This document shows, piece after piece, positions 60,773-64,000 of a stretch of DNA of 64,000 nt. The stretch comes from Desarmillaria ectypa (Eukaryota; Basidiomycota; Agaricomycetes; Agaricales; Physalacriaceae). The stretch is taken from the NCBI GenBank assembly GCA_030407005.1, contig JAUDYN010000006.1:1488001-1552000 (forward strand), given 5' to 3'. Numbering within the stretch: the first letter of the stretch is position 1; every line of letters begins with the position of its first letter. The translations under genes and the position numbers were made by a program. Below the pieces are notes generated by a model, which saw only the letters and a program-made list of their open reading frames with translations, was not told where the DNA came from and did no database searches.

Positions 60773-63247
60773 ATGGACTCCCTCCGTACCGTGCGTCTGA
60801 TCCCTGCCGTCATTCATTTCCCTTCATAAATATGTCTAGCTAACATCACATTATTTCCAGGATGGACCCTCACGATCTTCACTTATTTCCCCAGCGCCGG
60901 CGCCGACCAACGATGATATTGAGGCAGTAATTCAGATGGCCACTTCAGCCCGAGCTTCGCCCGACGGGCGAACTGGGCCTCCAAGGGATACCAGGACACA
61001 GTTGTTTGTGGGGAACGTGGGTCTGCGTGTTGTTCATTGGCGGACAAGTATTCACCCCGCCCTCAGCTACCTTACCGCGTACGGTGGCAAGACTTGAAGG
61101 ATCTTTTCCGGCAAGCTGGAACTGTATTGCGAGCAGACGTTTCTCTCGGTCCGGACAATCGATCACGCGGCTATGGGACTGTTCTGCTAGCAACCGCTGA
61201 AGACGCTGGCCGCGCCGTCGACAAGTTCAATGGTTATTCTTGGCAGACTCGTATTCTCGAAGTACGTCCAGATCGTCTTCCCCCTGACTTCGACAACTCT
61301 GCTGCAACCTCCGCCTTTTCCTATCCCCTCCCCGATATCGACTCGCTTTCACTATACGGGTTAGAGCGCCCCGCTTCATCCGCGGGCGGCCCCAGGAATT
61401 TATTTGTGGGGAATGTGCATCCTACCTATTATTTCGTCATCACTTTATCTGATAATATTTATTAGCTGCCATTTCACTGCCAGTGGCAGGACTTGAAAGA
61501 TCTTTTCCGCCGGGCAGGTACCATTATACGTGCCGACGTCGCATTGGGTCAAGATGGCCGGTCGAGAGGCTTTGGCACTGTCGTCTTTGCTACAGATATT
61601 GATGCAGAACGCGCAGTTAAAATGTTTAACGGGTAAGCTAAGTGTTATTTGGCTGTCGTGTGATCCCAATCATTCCTATATCTCAGTTACGAGTACAATG
61701 GACGTCCATTGAAAGTGCATTATGACAAATTTTCACCTTCATCAGGTGCGACACCCACCTCACCGTCAGCGTCTGCATATGGGCAAGCCTTAAGCGCACC
61801 ATCAAACCAGGCGACTTCGACGTATCCATCCTCGCACATTTCCCTACCAGCAGGATACCTGGATCTCTCTGCGCCCAGCTCCCCTTATGAGATCTATCCA
61901 CCGCAACTTCAGATGACCATGTCTCATCCCCATCATACACACTCTCACATACATCAGCCAACGGCACAGAACGAACCCATTCGACCTCCCCTCTCTCTCC
62001 CCTCTTCGCATACTACATCATCTCCTGCGGCGTCTTCTGCTGAGTCTACAAGACCATCTTTGAGTGCAAATCCATCTAATTCCGCATCTGCACGATCTTC
62101 GAATAACACCCCTTCGTCAGAAGAGAAATCGGCATCTCCTTTGCCTCAAAACTCGGGGCCTACTTCTTCGTCTCATCATGCGCAACACCCTCATCATCCT
62201 GGACCCATATCAATACCCCCTCCGCCACCGGTCACCTCTTTCACGATGCATCCAGGCCTTCACCAAATGTCGCCTGTGCTCGTATCGCCGCTGTATCATC
62301 CTATGTCGCCCCTTCATCACGTAGCAATTCCAATGACGCCACATGGCCTTCCTCCCATTACACCGTCTATGCCTCCATTTACATTCTTACCGCCACCTTC
62401 CTTTGGGCAGCCACTGAAAACAAGCGACAGTGATATGTCCATGAATGGCTTCCACCATCCTCCGTCATTCACGTCGTCGTCGTCCATGTCTCAAACGCTT
62501 CCCACGACTCCACCTCCGCCATCATCGCCTTTGGATTCGTCGGCAATGCCCTCGACCACGTCACTTTCCTCACTATACCCGTATTCTAATTCTGATTCTG
62601 ACCTTCCGGCATCCCCTACTTCGAAAAGGCGACCATCACCATCACGTCGACCGCACCCGCTACAAGCGCCTCACTTGACACCGTTCTCGCCGGGACTGGC
62701 AATGAGTCCCGGCGCGTTTTGGGGACGTAACCCGTATATGAACCCAGCCCCGGGAGCGCCAGTGCACCCTTACCATAATAATCCATACATACAACCACAG
62801 TCAAGCCCTGGTTACCCCATACCGAGTCCTAGCGGTTTCCAACTGCATCCCCAACCGAGTCCTGGAGGATTCTTCTATACTGGACACGTCCAGGAACCAA
62901 AAGGGTACTTTGACAGTGTCATGGCGATGGGTGGGCTCACAGGAAACAATGATGCAGGAGGTGGTGGTGGATATTTCGGTTTTGGTCTCGGAGGTGTTGA
63001 AGGTGAGATATTGAAGGAAAAAGCGGAGTCGAAAGAGTCCAGCATAGAGGCCGAGGTACCCGAGGTGAAGGTGGTCACAGCAAAAAACTCGACTGGCTTG
63101 GCAGAGATTAATGATGTTTTTTTCACTGCTCCTGGCAGCGGGCCCGGGCCATCGAGGACACACTCACTGTCGGCTTCTGACGAGAAGCGGCGGACCTCTG
63201 GGTCTGATCCTACGCAGGGACCGCAGAACATTGGGCATTGTAGATGA
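60773..63247 (+). CDS. RNA-binding protein with two RRM domains and a long Pro/Ser/His-rich tail
   Basis: About 770 residues. ATG at 60773 (MDSLRT), then intron 60791-60860. RRM1 follows TQLFVGN: LPYRVRWQDLKDLFRQAG, RADVSLGPDNRSRGYGTVLL and AVDKFNGYSWQTRILEV. RRM2 has RNP2 NLFVGN, LPFHCQWQDLKDLFRRAG, RNP1 SRGFGTVVFA and MFNGYEYNGRPLKV. Both RRMs carry an intron at the same point, directly after the RNP2 Asn. The layout recalls shuttling Gbp2/Hrb1-type mRNA-binding proteins, but exact orthology is uncertain. The rest (from ~61740) is low-complexity: His-, Pro- and Ser-rich, then a Gly-rich patch (GGGGGYFGFGLGG) and an acidic end. Such tails often drive condensation (inference). Stop at 63245-63247. 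Confidence 0.82.
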
Positions 63248-64000
63248 TTGGACTTGGTAACATGGTTTTACTATGACGCACGGATGGGTTTTCTTTGTCT
63301 CATTTATGGTGAGAGGTCTTTTTCTTGTTTGCCATGCATGTCTTTTTATCTTCATACATTCTCGCATCACCGCACGTGTCTAAGAATCTCATGGTTTTCC
63401 ATCATTTGTTTCGTCTATAATTTAACGTTCCTCTGTGTTTATTTGCTTGTCCATTTTGTCTCCGCACTGAATGTTGGGAGTTCTGCATCGCATTGTTTAT
63501 TTACTGCAAGCAAAATCTAAAATATACATACCATATATGTGTACTCGTTCTGTAGAAGGGCAATGGAAGACCACGTTAATGACAGCAAAGAGTCTCGGGG
63601 ATGTCGACGAACGAGAGAATGTTTGTCGTTAAGTACTTGCTAGGAAATCGGGGACAACATGGGTCCGTTATAGTCCATAATGATACTAGAATACGCAGTG
63701 AGAATTGTGCTTAGAGACGAGGATGAATGGAAGGAACTGTAACTATTCTGGGTTATTCTCCGGGGAGATGGAACACATCTTGAAAGCTACGTTATCCCTA
63801 TCAAATTCTATGGAGAGACTGTCATGCGAGCTTTATAGTCTCATTGCCAACATTATGTTTATCTGGTGTTGGCCTAACCAGAATGATAATTGAAAGTGCT
63901 TTAGAAAGCCTCGGGTACGGGTCTGGCATGACCGAGTGTAGGCTTTTCAGCGTATTGGGCTGGCGCTCTGTACTGACATATTCGAAAGGCCGAACTAGAA
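63248..64000. other. 3' flank, no gene recognised
   Basis: About 750 bp after the RRM gene. A 90-codon frame at 63248-63520 and a 62-codon frame at 63705-63893 have no recognisable content. Confidence 0.45.

Overview
This window is nuclear DNA of a filamentous basidiomycete, most probably an Agaricomycete. Genes are broken by many short introns (mostly 45-60 nt) with fungal splice sites. The gene set is typical: an AA9 lytic polysaccharide monooxygenase of the wood/litter-decay type, a basidiomycete sesquiterpene synthase, several multi-intron P450s, an agaricomycete-type F-box protein, a divergent H2A/H2B pair and an NRPS-like adenylating enzyme. All calls come from reading and splicing the sequence by eye; intron borders are given where I could confirm the reading frame across them.

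Layout. 0-10 kb: the 5' end of an NRPS-like adenylate-forming enzyme (-), a Rud3-type GRAB golgin (-), an F-box protein (+) and P450 A (+). 10-17 kb: a tyrosine phosphatase (-) whose start overlaps head-to-head with an NR2C2AP-like small protein (+), the farnesyltransferase alpha subunit (-) and a secreted cysteine-containing protein (-). 17-27.2 kb: AA9 LPMO (+), P450 B (-), sesquiterpene synthase (+), P450 C (-). 28-30 kb: divergent histones H2B and H2A. 30-36 kb: a decay zone with an MFS sugar/quinate-type transporter pseudogene, a second 3' relic of the same kind, and a CNH-domain Vps3/TGFBRAP1-like gene that stops after its N-terminal domain. 36-45 kb: an Sds23-like CBS protein, cystathionine gamma-synthase, a UBE3D-like HECT_2 protein and a small lineage protein. 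45-64 kb: a sparse stretch, a PNRC/Edc1-like protein (-), a membrane/coiled-coil/WD40 protein (+), a 533-residue F-box-like hypothetical (-) and a two-RRM protein (+).

How it fits together. The terpene synthase flanked by two inward-facing P450s (B and C) is a plausible sesquiterpenoid cluster: the synthase would cyclise farnesyl diphosphate and the P450s oxidise the scaffold. P450 A, 15 kb away, is a close paralogue of P450 C, so the neighbourhood grew partly by P450 duplication. The remaining intact genes are housekeeping (Golgi tether, prenylation, histones, methionine biosynthesis, RNA binding). The most unusual sequence-level features are several introns that need a GC donor, overlapping divergent start codons at 11.64 kb, a tyrosine phosphatase lacking the signature histidine, paired ACGCGT boxes between the histone genes, and a WD40 protein with an N-terminal membrane module.
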